Below, in pieces: positions 1-9,732 of a stretch of 64,000 bases of DNA (its first letter is position 1; each line of letters opens with the position of its first letter). The notes beneath the pieces were generated by a model. It made no database searches and had not been told where the DNA came from. It worked only from the letters and a program-made list of their open reading frames with translations. Made by a program: the position numbers and the translations under genes. Source of the DNA: Lachnospiraceae bacterium YSB2008 (GTDB taxonomy: Bacteria; Bacillota; Clostridia; Lachnospirales; Lachnospiraceae); the NCBI GenBank assembly GCA_000687655.1, contig JHWR01000007.1:1-64000 (forward strand), in the 5' to 3' direction.

Positions 1-2475
1 AAGGGTTCTGATACTGTTACGAGTATGTCATTTGAGAATACAAAGACAGTAACACCTAAGGCTAAACTCACAGTAAAGAAGGTTGAAACCGGTGACGTTG
101 ACGGAAGCGGTAAGCCTTCAAGCTACAGCTTCTATGTTAAGAGTGGCAGTGATTACGTTCAGGATGCAACCAGTGGTACGCTTGCGTCAACTAAGCCAGC
201 AACACCATTTACTGTTGCTGTAAGCAATACAGATGGAGTTGTAATCAGTGGACTTGATATTGATAAGACATATACTGTTGAAGAAGTGCAGGTAACAAAT
301 CTTAATGCAAATTACACTTGCACACCTTCATATAGTCCTGCATCATTTGCAGCAACATCAACTAAGACAGAAGAAACAATAACAATTACAAATAAGTATG
401 TTTACACAACTCCAAAGGCAAGCCTGACTATTAACAAGTCAGTAGCAACAGATGGAGCAAACAAGGATAACATCACAGGTATTCCAACAACATTTAGTAT
501 AGCTGTGAAGCATGGTACAGATTATGTTCAGAATACCGATGGCGCTACAGCTGCAGATGTGAAGTATTTCGATGTAACGCCGGGAACACCACTTGTTATT
601 AACGGACTTCTTGTCGGTGAGACATATACAATCGTTGAGGATGAGAATGATGCAATGGTAGGTGTTACGCCTGCAGCGGATACAAGCCTTTCAGTTACAG
701 GTACTGATAGTGTAACAATATCAGCAGACTCGACAGCAAATGTTGCTAGCCTTACAAATACATATACCAATCCTTCGATACCTGAGTTCCCTGTAAAGAT
801 CAGCAAGAAGGCTGTAAATGGAACAGATGAGCTTTCGGGCGCAAAGCTTAGTATCAGAAAAGATACAGCAGATGGAGATGTTGTAAAGGAATGGATTTCC
901 GATGGTTCTGTTAAGGAGTTTACTCTTCCGGCAGGAACATATGTACTTGTTGAAGATCAGGCTCCTACAGGATATGAAGTTGCATCTTCAATCACATTTA
1001 CAGTTAGTGATACAGGAGTTATATCAGGCGTATCGACCAATGTTAGTACCGCTGATGGCCTTGTAACCATGTTCGATGCACTTATACCGAAAATAGATCT
1101 TCAGATTACCAAGGTAGATGTTGCAAATGGTTCTAAGGAAATAGCAGGAGCAGAGCTCACACTCTATTCAGAGGATGCAAGCGGAAATCTTACAGAGCTT
1201 ATAAGCTGGATTTCTTCTGCAACTGAGGTTTATACATTCAAGGTTACAGAGGGCAGCTTTGTAATTAAGGAAACTGTTGCTCCTAAGGGATACAAGAAGA
1301 CAGATACTACAGTTACATTTGATGTTGTTAATAATGGTGGAACTCTGGAAGTTCAGAATGTCGGTGGTAGTGGCGCATGGAACGATGCTAAGCAGCACAT
1401 CGAGTTCCAGAACGATCCTATCAAGGTTTCTATAAGCAAGGTAGATGCAACTAATTCAGAAGAGGTTGCAGGTGCAAAGCTTGTACTTACATTCCCTGAT
1501 GGAACTAAGGAAACATGGACATCAACTACATCTAAGCATATAGTTGAAAAGACTATTCAGACAGGTACATATACTCTTGAAGAAACTACAGCACCTGAAG
1601 GCTATGAAAAAGAAACAACCAAGATGACATTCAAGGTTGATGAGTATGGAAACGTAACAGATGTTACAGGACCTGGTGAATACGGTGCAGATGGAATCTT
1701 AAGATTCAAGAACAGACCTCTTACAGGTGGACTTGATATCCTCGTTAGAGATGAAGTAACCAAGGAACCTGTACCAAATGCAACTGTAGAGGTTGTTGAA
1801 CCTGACGGAACAGTTAAGACATATAAGACCGACAAAAATGGTATGATTACTGAGTATACAAAGAAAGATGGCTCAGGAAAGTACACTGCTAGAGTTGGTA
1901 AGTATACCGTGACAGTTAAGGATGTTCCTCCTGGATATACTGTAACTGTAGGAAAGAAACAGGAAGAGACAGTTGTTGCAGGAGATGTTAAGCATCTTAT
2001 ATCTGAGGTTAATACCAAGACAGGCGGTCTCCGTATCCGCGTTATCGATGAAAAGACAGAGGAGCCTGTACCGGATGCAACTGTTGAAGTAGTTAAGCCG
2101 GACGGAACTATAGAAACTCTGACAACTGATTCTGATGGTTATATCAGAAAGTTTGAAGAGACTGATGAAGATGGTCATTATACGGCAGAGCTTGGAACGT
2201 ACAAGATTACCGTTACAAAGGTTCCTGAGGGATACTCCGTAACAACAGGTGAGACTGAAGAGAAGACTGTAGTTGTAGGTACATGTGTAGAGCATATTGC
2301 TAGGATAGCAACAGCTACAGAATCAAAGACGGACAAGACAACAACTGACACAAAGACTACAACATCTAAGAAGACAGGTGATACAACACCTATAGCACTT
2401 GTTGTTATCCTTATGGGTCTTTCACTTGCAGCTGCTACAGCTATAGTGATCAAGCGTAGGAAAAACAGAGCATAG
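1..2475 (+). CDS. CnaB-repeat surface protein, 5' end outside window
   Basis: The frame is open from base 1, so the N-terminus and signal peptide lie upstream and only about 825 C-terminal residues are visible. Seven consecutive beta-sandwich modules can be seen. Two resemble each other near the start, then three are SpaA/Cna-B type, each with an early Lys (ISKKAV, ITKVDV, ISKVDA) and a late Glu in E-box-like strings (VEDQAPTGY, KETVAPKGY, EETTAPEGY). This arrangement supports intramolecular isopeptide bonds. The last two modules, about 1729-2020 and 2023-2310, are near-duplicates (GGLDI/GGLRI, EPVPNATVEVV/EPVPDATVEVV). The end has a Thr/Lys-rich spacer, SKKTGD, a hydrophobic helix and a KRRKNRA tail, which reads as a non-LPXTG sortase signal. 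It is probably a pilin-like stalk or adhesin anchored to the wall. The ligand cannot be inferred. Confidence 0.85.
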   Translation, partial: KGSDTVTSMSFENTKTVTPKAKLTVKKVETGDVDGSGKPSSYSFYVKSGSDYVQDATSGTLASTKPATPFTVAVSNTDGVVISGLDIDKTYTVEEVQVTNLNANYTCTPSYSPASFAATSTKTEETITITNKYVYTTPKASLTINKSVATDGANKDNITGIPTTFSIAVKHGTDYVQNTDGATAADVKYFDVTPGTPLVINGLLVGETYTIVEDENDAMVGVTPAADTSLSVTGTDSVTISADSTANVASLTNTYTNPSIPEFPVKISKKAVNGTDELSGAKLSIRKDTADGDVVKEWISDGSVKEFTLPAGTYVLVEDQAPTGYEVASSITFTVSDTGVISGVSTNVSTADGLVTMFDALIPKIDLQITKVDVANGSKEIAGAELTLYSEDASGNLTELISWISSATEVYTFKVTEGSFVIKETVAPKGYKKTDTTVTFDVVNNGGTLEVQNVGGSGAWNDAKQHIEFQNDPIKVSISKVDATNSEEVAGAKLVLTFPDGTKETWTSTTSKHIVEKTIQTGTYTLEETTAPEGYEKETTKMTFKVDEYGNVTDVTGPGEYGADGILRFKNRPLTGGLDILVRDEVTKEPVPNATVEVVEPDGTVKTYKTDKNGMITEYTKKDGSGKYTARVGKYTVTVKDVPPGYTVTVGKKQEETVVAGDVKHLISEVNTKTGGLRIRVIDEKTEEPVPDATVEVVKPDGTIETLTTDSDGYIRKFEETDEDGHYTAELGTYKITVTKVPEGYSVTTGETEEKTVVVGTCVEHIARIATATESKTDKTTTDTKTTTSKKTGDTTPIALVVILMGLSLAAATAIVIKRRKNRA

Positions 2476-2516
2476 TTAGATGTCTGAGCAATTCATTTGC
2501 AAATAAGTAAAAATGT

Positions 2517-2548
2517 AAGGCTGTCACACTTAGGTGCGGCAGCCTTTT
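2517..2548 (+). terminator. Intrinsic terminator after the surface protein
   Basis: AAGGCTG and CAGCCTT arms enclose an inner CAC/GTG pairing and are followed by a short T run. It sits about 40 bases after the stop codon and separates the surface protein from the next unit. Confidence 0.75.
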
Positions 2549-2586
2549 CACATGTAGTATAAACTGTGTCCTGACGCTATTTTCTA

Positions 2587-2615
2587 TTGAAAAGCGGTGG
2601 GGTATAGAGTAAACT
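2587..2615 (+). promoter_or_regulatory. Candidate promoter for the AAA ATPase gene
   Basis: TTGAAA (2587-2592) and TAAACT (2610-2615) are separated by 17 bases, about 85 bases before the ATG at 2701. The -35 is good and the -10 is weaker. Two direct copies of a 14-base unit (2640-2653 and 2656-2669, GAAACAG then TCAGTA) lie in the presumed leader. Confidence 0.45.
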
Positions 2616-2700
2616 GTACTAGTGTACTAAAACAGTATTGAAACAGATCAGTATAGAAACAGGTCAGTAATATTATTAACTAACACAAAGGACATTAAAG

Positions 2701-4230
2701 ATGGTAAATGTAGCGCTGAAAACACTTATAGCTCAATGCTTTATGTATGCCGATGATGCGACAAACCGTGGATTGGTAACTATCGGTAATATGTCTCTTC
2801 GAGATATGCTGAAATATGATTTTATACGTTATATAGGTTTCTTATATGAGGCTGACAGTAATGATTCAACATTTTCCGCTTCATTCATAAATGACTATTT
2901 TTCATTATATATGACGCCGGCAAAATTCCTGCAGTTTCATTATGAGAACTGTACGAATGACAAGTTCATTAATACGGTTCCAAGATCACTGACATATTTT
3001 GCAAAGGCTGATTTTTCCGGAGGTCAGAGAAGAACTGCAGAGGGTTATACTGTAGCAAGGTATATAGCCAAAGCATATGACACCATAGGAAGAGAGTATA
3101 TTTCCTACAGTGGTGCCAGTGTAACAGAGCTGGGCAATCTGACGAACTATTCTCTTATGATGGATAAATACCTTCAGGGGCTTGGCCTGTATACTGCAGG
3201 TAAACCATATACGCTTTATTCGCCGAAGACCGGTGAAGGCATAGATATGTCAGGTATTGATATAGATAATCTTGATGAGCTTATATCAAATTTTAAAGGT
3301 TCCGGTTCAGGTACAGGAGAAGATGACAAATCAGGCGAGGGTACGAGCGTGAAGAATGGCAAAGAAGTCAAGGAGAAGGAGGACGATAAGTCTCTGGAAG
3401 AACTTATGGATGAGTTCAATTCTCTTGTAGGCCTTAAATCTGTTAAGCAGGATCTCAACAACCTTGTCAATCTTATCAAGGTTAAGAAGATGCGTGAAGA
3501 GAGGGGCATGAAGCAGCCGGAGATATCTCTGCATCTTGTTTTCTCGGGTAATCCGGGCACAGGTAAGACTACAGTTGCAAGACTTCTTGCAAAGATATAT
3601 AAGAAGCTGGGTGTTCTGAAAAAAGGCCATCTGGTAGAGGTGGATCGTTCTGATCTTGTAGTTGGTTACATAGGCCAGACTGCGACCAAGACTGCCAAGG
3701 TTATCGACAGTGCCCTGGGTGGAGTGCTCTTCATAGATGAGGCTTATACGCTCACAAATACCGGTGACGAGAAGGATTTTGGACAGGAAGCTGTAGATAC
3801 ACTTCTTAAAAGAATGGAGGATGAGAGGGACAATCTCATCGTTATAGTTGCCGGTTATACAGATCCTATGGATGAGTTCGTTAATTCCAACCCTGGACTC
3901 AAATCACGTTTCAACAAATACATATTCTTCCAGGATTACACCGGAGATGAACTTTATAAGATATTCCTTCAGATGTGCGAGAAGCAGGAGTACATCCCAT
4001 CTCGTTCGGCAAAGACCTATGTGAAGAAGTACCTGACTGAGAGAGCTACACGTCATGAAGAGAACTTTGCAAATGCACGTGAGGTACGTAATTATATCGA
4101 GAGATGTATAGAACGTCAGGCTAACCGTATAGTTAGTGTTGAAGGCCATGTTGATGACGAATCACTCAGGGAATTCTCGCTTCAGGACGTAAAGGAAGAT
4201 ATTAAGGATGAGATCATACCGAAAGACTGA
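2701..4230 (+). CDS. CbxX/SpoVK-type AAA+ ATPase
   Basis: This is a 509-residue soluble ATPase. The N-terminal ~200 residues have no motif I recognise. A Gly/Ser/Lys/Glu-rich linker (about 200-235) leads to one AAA+ module. It contains Walker A GNPGTGKT (283-290), Walker B GVLFIDEA (341-348) and the downstream sensor region VIVAGYTDPM. The 'LDSLVGL..VK.....L' style entry and the module order match the CbxX/CfxQ/SpoVK family (EccA is a relative), whose members remodel protein partners. The substrate is unknown. The start is supported by an AAAGGA box 9 bases upstream. The next gene, hisA, follows 65 bases later, but nothing links the two functionally. A role in sporulation or secretion cannot be assigned from the sequence. 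Confidence 0.8.
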   Translation: MVNVALKTLIAQCFMYADDATNRGLVTIGNMSLRDMLKYDFIRYIGFLYEADSNDSTFSASFINDYFSLYMTPAKFLQFHYENCTNDKFINTVPRSLTYFAKADFSGGQRRTAEGYTVARYIAKAYDTIGREYISYSGASVTELGNLTNYSLMMDKYLQGLGLYTAGKPYTLYSPKTGEGIDMSGIDIDNLDELISNFKGSGSGTGEDDKSGEGTSVKNGKEVKEKEDDKSLEELMDEFNSLVGLKSVKQDLNNLVNLIKVKKMREERGMKQPEISLHLVFSGNPGTGKTTVARLLAKIYKKLGVLKKGHLVEVDRSDLVVGYIGQTATKTAKVIDSALGGVLFIDEAYTLTNTGDEKDFGQEAVDTLLKRMEDERDNLIVIVAGYTDPMDEFVNSNPGLKSRFNKYIFFQDYTGDELYKIFLQMCEKQEYIPSRSAKTYVKKYLTERATRHEENFANAREVRNYIERCIERQANRIVSVEGHVDDESLREFSLQDVKEDIKDEIIPKD

Positions 4231-4295
4231 TATCGGTACATTTTATAGAGAAAGATAAACGCTGCAGCATTTGGAGGTTATAAACTAAACAGTAT

Positions 4296-5087
4296 ATGAA
4301 ACTACGACCGTGCATAGATATTCATAATGGTAAGGTTAAGCAGATAGTAGGCGGAACCCTTCGTGACGCCGGAAGTCAGGCTACTGACAATTTCGTTTCC
4401 GACCGGGGCGGGGATTATTACGGTAATCTCTATAAGGAGAAAAATCTTCCGGGAGGACATATAATACTTCTCAATAAGAGCGACAGTGAGTATTATGAAC
4501 AGGATCTTGCGGTTGCAAAGGATGCACTCGATGCATTCCCGGGCGGCCTTATGATCGGCGGCGGAGTTACGGCGGAAAATGCACCTGGGTTTCTTGACAT
4601 GGGCGCATCACATGTAATAGTCACCTCCTATGTTTTTAAAGACGGAATAGTTGATATGGAGAAACTTCTCCGCCTTGTCGGTGCAGTCGGAAGAGAGAAT
4701 ATATGTCTCGATCTTAGCTGCAGAAAGAAAGACGGAGAGTATTATATAGTCACTGACAGATGGCAGACCTTTACAGATACGGTCGTGAATATGGAAACTA
4801 TGGAGATGCTTTCGGAATATGCAGGAGAATTCCTGATTCACGGCGTTGATGTTGAAGGGAAAAGCAGTGGAATAGATGAAGAACTGATAGGACTTCTGTC
4901 CGGCTGGGACGAGAATCCGCTTACATACGCAGGCGGCATCAGCAGCTTCGAAGATATAGATAAGGTATATAAGGCTTCGGAAGCGAAGCTGGATATAACC
5001 ATAGGCAGTGCACTTTCGATATTCGGTGGTGATTTGGATATTGATGAGATACAGGATCGTATTCAGACACTGAATGATATGGTTTAA
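4296..5087 (+). CDS. hisA: Eukaryote-type phosphoribosylformimino-AICAR ribotide isomerase
   Basis: This 263-residue TIM barrel catalyses the Amadori-type isomerisation of ProFAR to PRFAR, the fourth step of histidine biosynthesis. The start LRPCIDIHNGKVKQIVGG contains the catalytic Asp on strand 1. The phosphate-binding ends read GGLMIGGGV and LTYAGGIS, and a second acidic region is IHGVDVEGKSSGID. The extended segment after KQIVGGTLRD (QATDNFVSDRGGDYYGNLY) and the 'LDLSCRKKDGEYYIVTDRWQ' stretch are typical of the fungal/plant HIS6 type, not of standard bacterial HisA. No other his gene is adjacent. The only nearby ribosome-binding sequence, GGAGG at 4272-4276, is about 19 bases from the ATG, which is unusually far. 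I see no better start. Confidence 0.85.
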   Translation: MKLRPCIDIHNGKVKQIVGGTLRDAGSQATDNFVSDRGGDYYGNLYKEKNLPGGHIILLNKSDSEYYEQDLAVAKDALDAFPGGLMIGGGVTAENAPGFLDMGASHVIVTSYVFKDGIVDMEKLLRLVGAVGRENICLDLSCRKKDGEYYIVTDRWQTFTDTVVNMETMEMLSEYAGEFLIHGVDVEGKSSGIDEELIGLLSGWDENPLTYAGGISSFEDIDKVYKASEAKLDITIGSALSIFGGDLDIDEIQDRIQTLNDMV

Positions 5088-5117
5088 GCAGATTTTGCAT
5101 AATAATTGGAAATAAAT

Positions 5118-7799
5118 ATGAAACAGAAACTGATTAACTTCAAAAAGAGGAACTGGGTTCCGTTGCTCTCAGCAGCTATAGTGCTCGTGTTCTTTCTCAT
5201 AGTTATGATAGCAGGAGGGGTAGCGCCATTTGGTGACTATTCCTTCACTTTTGTGGACAGCATGCATCAGTATCTGCCGTTTTTCTCTGATTACCAGGGT
5301 AAGCTGCAGAATGGCGGAAGCATGTTTTATACCTGGAATATCGGGCTTGGCCAGAACTTCCAGTCGCTGCTTCTCTATTACATGGGATGCCCGTTGAACG
5401 TATTTGTGGGCCTTGGTACGCGAAAAGGCATAATAGGCTTCATGTCCATGATGATAGTTCTGAAGCTTGCATTTTCAGCATGGAGCTTCGGGTATCTCCT
5501 CACAAGAAGGAATGGCAAGGTGCGTAACAGAGCACTCATGGTTCCATTTGCGGTTGCATATGCCATAGGCAATTTCATGCTTGGTTATATGTGGAATATC
5601 ATGTGGCTTGACTGCATCATGGTCATGCCGCTCATTATACTGGGTATAGAACGCATAGTTTCGGGAGGAGGGGTGAAGCTCTATACACTGACTCTTTTCT
5701 ATGCACTCTTCGTGAACTACTATATATCCTTTATTATGTGCATATTCTTCGTGCTGTGGTACCTGACAGCACATCATGAGAAGGTCTCAGGATTTTTCAT
5801 AAATGGATTGAAATTCGCAGGATGCTCACTCCTCGCCGGAGGCATGGCAGCGTTCTCTCTTCTGACTGCTTATTCAGCCATCATGAGGACTTCATCTGCC
5901 AGCCAGACAGTTCCCAAGTGGGAGTGGTATGGCAATATATTCGTAATATTGAAGCAGCATCTGGCATTTCTTCCACCGATAAAGAATGATAACTTTGACG
6001 GGAACGCGAATCTCTATTGCGGAATCTTTGCGCTTCTCTTCTTATTCCTTTATATCTTTTCGGACAGGATCAGACTTGCAGATAAGATAAGAAAAGGGAT
6101 CCTTGTTGCAATACTCATAGTAAGCTTAAATGCAACGACTCTTAACTTCATATGGCACGGATTCCATGATCAGTATGGAATTCCAAACCGCTTTGCATTT
6201 GTATATATATTCACAATACTTGTTATGGGATATGATGCGGCAGCAAGACTCAGGAATCTAAAATCAAGGTATGTTTATATCAGTCTCGGATGCTGTATTG
6301 CATTCATGGTTACCGTGATAATGAAAACAGATCTTGGAGCCGGTAAGCTTCCGGCGCTTGCAGTCGGACTTATAAGTCTAGGGCTCGTTATGATCTATAC
6401 CGTACTGACGCTTCTCAGGATAGAGAAGATCATGCCTGCGAAGACTGCAAATATTGTCATCATGTCCGTATGTATTGTTGAGCTTCTGGCAAATGCAGTA
6501 TACGGCTTTACCGAGATGGGATTTGCGGATGGTGAATTCTATCTCAAGTACTGCGAGGAAATGCAGCAGCTGACTGATGATGTGGCAAAGTACGAAAGCA
6601 TGAACGGCGATACATTTTACAGGGAAGAGATAGTGAATCCTGTAATGCTTGATGAAACCACCTTCGACAACATGAAAGGTGTTTCAACCTTCTGTTCAAC
6701 CGTAAGAGGTGATACTGTTGACGTCATGAGCAGCATGGGCTTCTACACCGGCGTAAATGAGTATCTGTATAATGGTGCCAATCCATATACAAACGCCATT
6801 CTCGGTGTTAAGTATGTATATGACCATGATGAAGCTTATTATCCTGATATCGGTTACTCGGATTATGTGACTGAGAGAGGAGTTACAAAGGCATACAGAA
6901 ACAAGTACACACTTCCTGTAGGATTTGCAGTTGATGAATATGTAACGGCCTGGATGATGGAAGGTGAAGGCGATGCTGATAAGCTGAACAGCTTCGTTAA
7001 GCTTGCCACAAATGTTGATGAGATATTTGAAAAGACCATGGTCGATATGGAAGTCAGCGGAGACGGATGCAATGCTTCAGTCGGCAATAATTCCAGGTAC
7101 ATTTCCTATACAGATGGAAAAGGAAGCAAGATATCCATAGATACGAAGTTTACTATACCGAAGGACGGCATATATTACGTCGAGGTCTCCGGTAACTACA
7201 TGGAAAAAGTGACGTATTACCTGAACGGGGCGGAACGTGCTTCGGGAAGGTATTTCCAGCAGATTTTCTGTCTGGGAGATCTTCTTGCCGGCGATGAGGT
7301 CAAACTTGATATTGACTTCTCGTCAGGATATTCCAAGGATGGGCAGATAGGAATAAAGCTTGCCAAATGGAATGATGAGAATTTCAAAAAGGCATTTGAC
7401 GAACATAACAAAGAGGTTCTGAATGTTACTGATTTCGGAGATGATTACATCAAGGGAAATATAACTGTTTCAGAACAGAGAATGCTTTTTACATCAATAC
7501 CATTTGATGAGGGCTGGACGGTATTTGTAGATGGAGAAAAGGCAGAGATAGAGAAGATCGGCAATGCATTTATCGGCGTGCAGCTCACGCCGGGAACTCA
7601 TGAAATCAGCATGAAGTTCTTCCCTGACGGTATGATATCGGGAATTATCATTTCATTTACAAGCTGGATACTCTTCCTTCTGGTCATATGTTTCCTGCCG
7701 TTTATGCTTTCAAGAGTGAAGAAGATGCCGGTCAGTGAACCTGTAAAAGAAACAGAAAATGATGCTTCTGATGAAGGAGTTAGTCTTGACCGTGAATGA
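5118..7799 (+). CDS. YfhO-family polytopic membrane protein
   Basis: This large membrane protein has about 893 residues from the ATG at 5118. A TTG four codons earlier (5106) is also possible, but the GGA box at 5108-5110 fits the ATG better. The N-terminal half has about a dozen hydrophobic helices, with an early extracytoplasmic motif around FVDSMHQYLPFFSDY that is characteristic of YfhO proteins. The C-terminal half is mostly extracytoplasmic beta structure (for example PFDEGWTVFVDGEKAEI and VQLTPGTHEISMKF) before a final helix and a charged cytoplasmic tail. YfhO proteins are GT-C-like and are implicated in glycosylation of cell-wall polymers such as lipoteichoic acid. The exact substrate here is not inferable. 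It follows hisA by 30 bases and may be cotranscribed. Confidence 0.85.
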   Translation: MKQKLINFKKRNWVPLLSAAIVLVFFLIVMIAGGVAPFGDYSFTFVDSMHQYLPFFSDYQGKLQNGGSMFYTWNIGLGQNFQSLLLYYMGCPLNVFVGLGTRKGIIGFMSMMIVLKLAFSAWSFGYLLTRRNGKVRNRALMVPFAVAYAIGNFMLGYMWNIMWLDCIMVMPLIILGIERIVSGGGVKLYTLTLFYALFVNYYISFIMCIFFVLWYLTAHHEKVSGFFINGLKFAGCSLLAGGMAAFSLLTAYSAIMRTSSASQTVPKWEWYGNIFVILKQHLAFLPPIKNDNFDGNANLYCGIFALLFLFLYIFSDRIRLADKIRKGILVAILIVSLNATTLNFIWHGFHDQYGIPNRFAFVYIFTILVMGYDAAARLRNLKSRYVYISLGCCIAFMVTVIMKTDLGAGKLPALAVGLISLGLVMIYTVLTLLRIEKIMPAKTANIVIMSVCIVELLANAVYGFTEMGFADGEFYLKYCEEMQQLTDDVAKYESMNGDTFYREEIVNPVMLDETTFDNMKGVSTFCSTVRGDTVDVMSSMGFYTGVNEYLYNGANPYTNAILGVKYVYDHDEAYYPDIGYSDYVTERGVTKAYRNKYTLPVGFAVDEYVTAWMMEGEGDADKLNSFVKLATNVDEIFEKTMVDMEVSGDGCNASVGNNSRYISYTDGKGSKISIDTKFTIPKDGIYYVEVSGNYMEKVTYYLNGAERASGRYFQQIFCLGDLLAGDEVKLDIDFSSGYSKDGQIGIKLAKWNDENFKKAFDEHNKEVLNVTDFGDDYIKGNITVSEQRMLFTSIPFDEGWTVFVDGEKAEIEKIGNAFIGVQLTPGTHEISMKFFPDGMISGIIISFTSWILFLLVICFLPFMLSRVKKMPVSEPVKETENDASDEGVSLDRE

Positions 7800-7839
7800 T
7801 AATTATAGTAAAATTTTCCTAGTTGTTTATTAGCAGAGA

Positions 7840-7872
7840 GATGGCAGTCTGAAGTGTATTCAGACTGTCATC
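7840..7872 (+). promoter_or_regulatory. Long hairpin upstream of the hybrid kinase
   Basis: A 14-bp stem (7840-7853 with 7859-7872, one G-U pair) encloses a 5-base loop. No T run follows, so it is not a standard terminator. It could be a 3'-end stabilising structure of the YfhO transcript or a leader element of the next gene. The kinase's own AGGGG box lies further down, just before 7910. Confidence 0.5.
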
Positions 7873-7909
7873 CCGACTGTTGAAGTATATAGATATAGGG
7901 GTGTAAAAG

Positions 7910-9667
7910 ATGGATAAGATCAGGTCACTGGGCTGGGTTAAGCTCATGATAATTGCGGCAGTTTTGATTATCGGACTGGGGGTTGCAGGTGCTGTTTTGG
8001 GCTCACCTGTCAACTATATAGTTATTCCGTTTCAGGCTGCAGTAGCAATATTTGTGCTCTATGTAATGATGGGTACGGATACCAGCGCAAGCTCACAGAA
8101 TGATAAGTATCGTAAGCTTTTCATGAATCTTCCTATCGGATTTGCTCAGGCAAAGATCATAGAGGATTATTCAGGAAATGTAACGGGTTACCAGATGGTA
8201 GATGCCAACGAAACATTTGGCGAATACTTCAATCTCGACAAAGCAGATTACCATGACAAGGTTCTTGGTGATACAAACATAGAAGTTCTCCAGGACATAA
8301 ATGCATGGTTCAAGGCATACAATACATCGGGTACCAAGCAGGGTGACCTTATGGATGTTGAGATCACCATGGAGAAGCTTGGAAAGACATTCAATACAGT
8401 TATGTATAAGTCAGAAGCTGACTACATCAACATGGTTGTTATTGATGTAACTGAGCAGAAGGAAACAGAGGCTAAGCTTTCAAAGGCTATCGAAGATGCA
8501 AATGCAGCATACAAGACACAGGCTGAGTTCCTTGCTAACATGAGCCACGAGATAAGGACACCTATCAACGGTATCCTCGGTATGATCCAGCTTACACTTA
8601 TGGCTGATGATCTTCAGGCTGATTACAGAGATAACCTCTTAACAGCTAAGAACTGCGCAGATAACCTTCTCAGACTTATCAATGATATCCTTGATATCAG
8701 TAAGCTCGAGGCAGGTAAGTACAGAATCAAAGAAGAAATCTGTGATATTAAGTCAGCTATCGAAGAAACAGTTGCAGCTCATGTTCCTGCAGCTACAAAC
8801 AAGGGAATCACCCTTGATCTTAACTTCGGTAATAATATTCCTAAGCTTGTTAAAGCTGATGGACAGCGTATACAGCAGGTACTCAACTGTCTCCTTTCAA
8901 ACGCTATCAAGTTTACATCTGATGGTGGAGTAAGAGTTAAGGTTGCAGCACTTGATGACAGCAGTGAAAACATTAAGCTTCGTCTTGCAGTTGCAGATAC
9001 AGGTATAGGTATCAGTGATTACAACATGAACAAGCTCTTCATACGTTTCTCACAGGTTGATGGATCTGATACGAGAAAGTATGGCGGTTCCGGACTCGGA
9101 CTCGTAATATCCAAGCAGATAACAGAACTCATGAATGGTACTATTTCTGTTCAGAGTAAGGAAGGTATAGGTTCAACATTCATAGCTGAGATTCCTCTTA
9201 AGGTTGTTAAGGCAGCTGAAGCAGAGGAGCCTAAGGAAGTAGTTCCTGAAGAGCCAGCAGTATTCTCAGTTAATTCAAACGGTAAGAATGCCCGCGTTCT
9301 CGTTGCTGAGGATGAGCCTGTAAATCAGCAGGTTATCGGTAAGCTTCTCGGTATGGCAGGCTTCTCATACGATATAGCTGAAAATGGAGAGAAGGCAGTT
9401 GAGCTCTTCAAGCAGAAGACTTATGATGCAGCACTCTTCGATGTACAGATGCCTGTTATGGACGGTATCGCAGCTACTCAGGAGATCCGTAAGATCGAGC
9501 AGAGAGAGCACAGAAAGAGACTTCCTATCATAGCCGTTACAGCAAGAGCTATGTTCGGCGATAAGGAAAGAATCATAGAGAATCAGCTTGATGATTATAT
9601 AGCTAAGCCATATAACTTAAATACAGTTGTTGATACACTTAATAAGTATATTAACAGAGATAACTAA
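7910..9667 (+). CDS. Hybrid sensor histidine kinase with C-terminal receiver
   Basis: This 585-residue protein starts with two close hydrophobic helices (residues ~10-55). A PAS-like sensing segment follows (about 65-185, ending in VVIDVTEQKETEAKL). Next come HisKA with MSHEIRTPINGIL (phosphorylated His213), a HATPase domain with its N-box region (LLSNAIKFT), DTGIGI and GSGLGL. A Pro/Glu-rich linker leads to a receiver with an acidic pocket VAEDEPVN (Asp468), phospho-acceptor Asp511 in LFDVQMPVMDG, Thr in IIAVTA and Lys in YIAKPY. No HPt domain or DNA-binding regulator is adjacent, so the output partner is unknown. The short N-terminal hairpin suggests sensing in or near the membrane. The gene ends 35 bases before a strong terminator. 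Confidence 0.9.
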   Translation: MDKIRSLGWVKLMIIAAVLIIGLGVAGAVLGSPVNYIVIPFQAAVAIFVLYVMMGTDTSASSQNDKYRKLFMNLPIGFAQAKIIEDYSGNVTGYQMVDANETFGEYFNLDKADYHDKVLGDTNIEVLQDINAWFKAYNTSGTKQGDLMDVEITMEKLGKTFNTVMYKSEADYINMVVIDVTEQKETEAKLSKAIEDANAAYKTQAEFLANMSHEIRTPINGILGMIQLTLMADDLQADYRDNLLTAKNCADNLLRLINDILDISKLEAGKYRIKEEICDIKSAIEETVAAHVPAATNKGITLDLNFGNNIPKLVKADGQRIQQVLNCLLSNAIKFTSDGGVRVKVAALDDSSENIKLRLAVADTGIGISDYNMNKLFIRFSQVDGSDTRKYGGSGLGLVISKQITELMNGTISVQSKEGIGSTFIAEIPLKVVKAAEAEEPKEVVPEEPAVFSVNSNGKNARVLVAEDEPVNQQVIGKLLGMAGFSYDIAENGEKAVELFKQKTYDAALFDVQMPVMDGIAATQEIRKIEQREHRKRLPIIAVTARAMFGDKERIIENQLDDYIAKPYNLNTVVDTLNKYINRDN

Positions 9668-9702
9668 AGCTGATGTGATTTATATCAATATGAAATGTAA
9701 TG

Positions 9703-9730
9703 CCGCAGGTCGAAGGACCTGCGGTTTTTC
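9703..9730 (+). terminator. Intrinsic terminator, insertion site of the group II intron
   Basis: A perfect 9-bp stem (9703-9711 with 9716-9724), loop GAAG and a T5C tract follow the hybrid kinase gene. The group IIC intron begins two to three bases after the T tract, the location this intron class is known to select. Confidence 0.9.
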
Positions 9731-9732
9731 TG

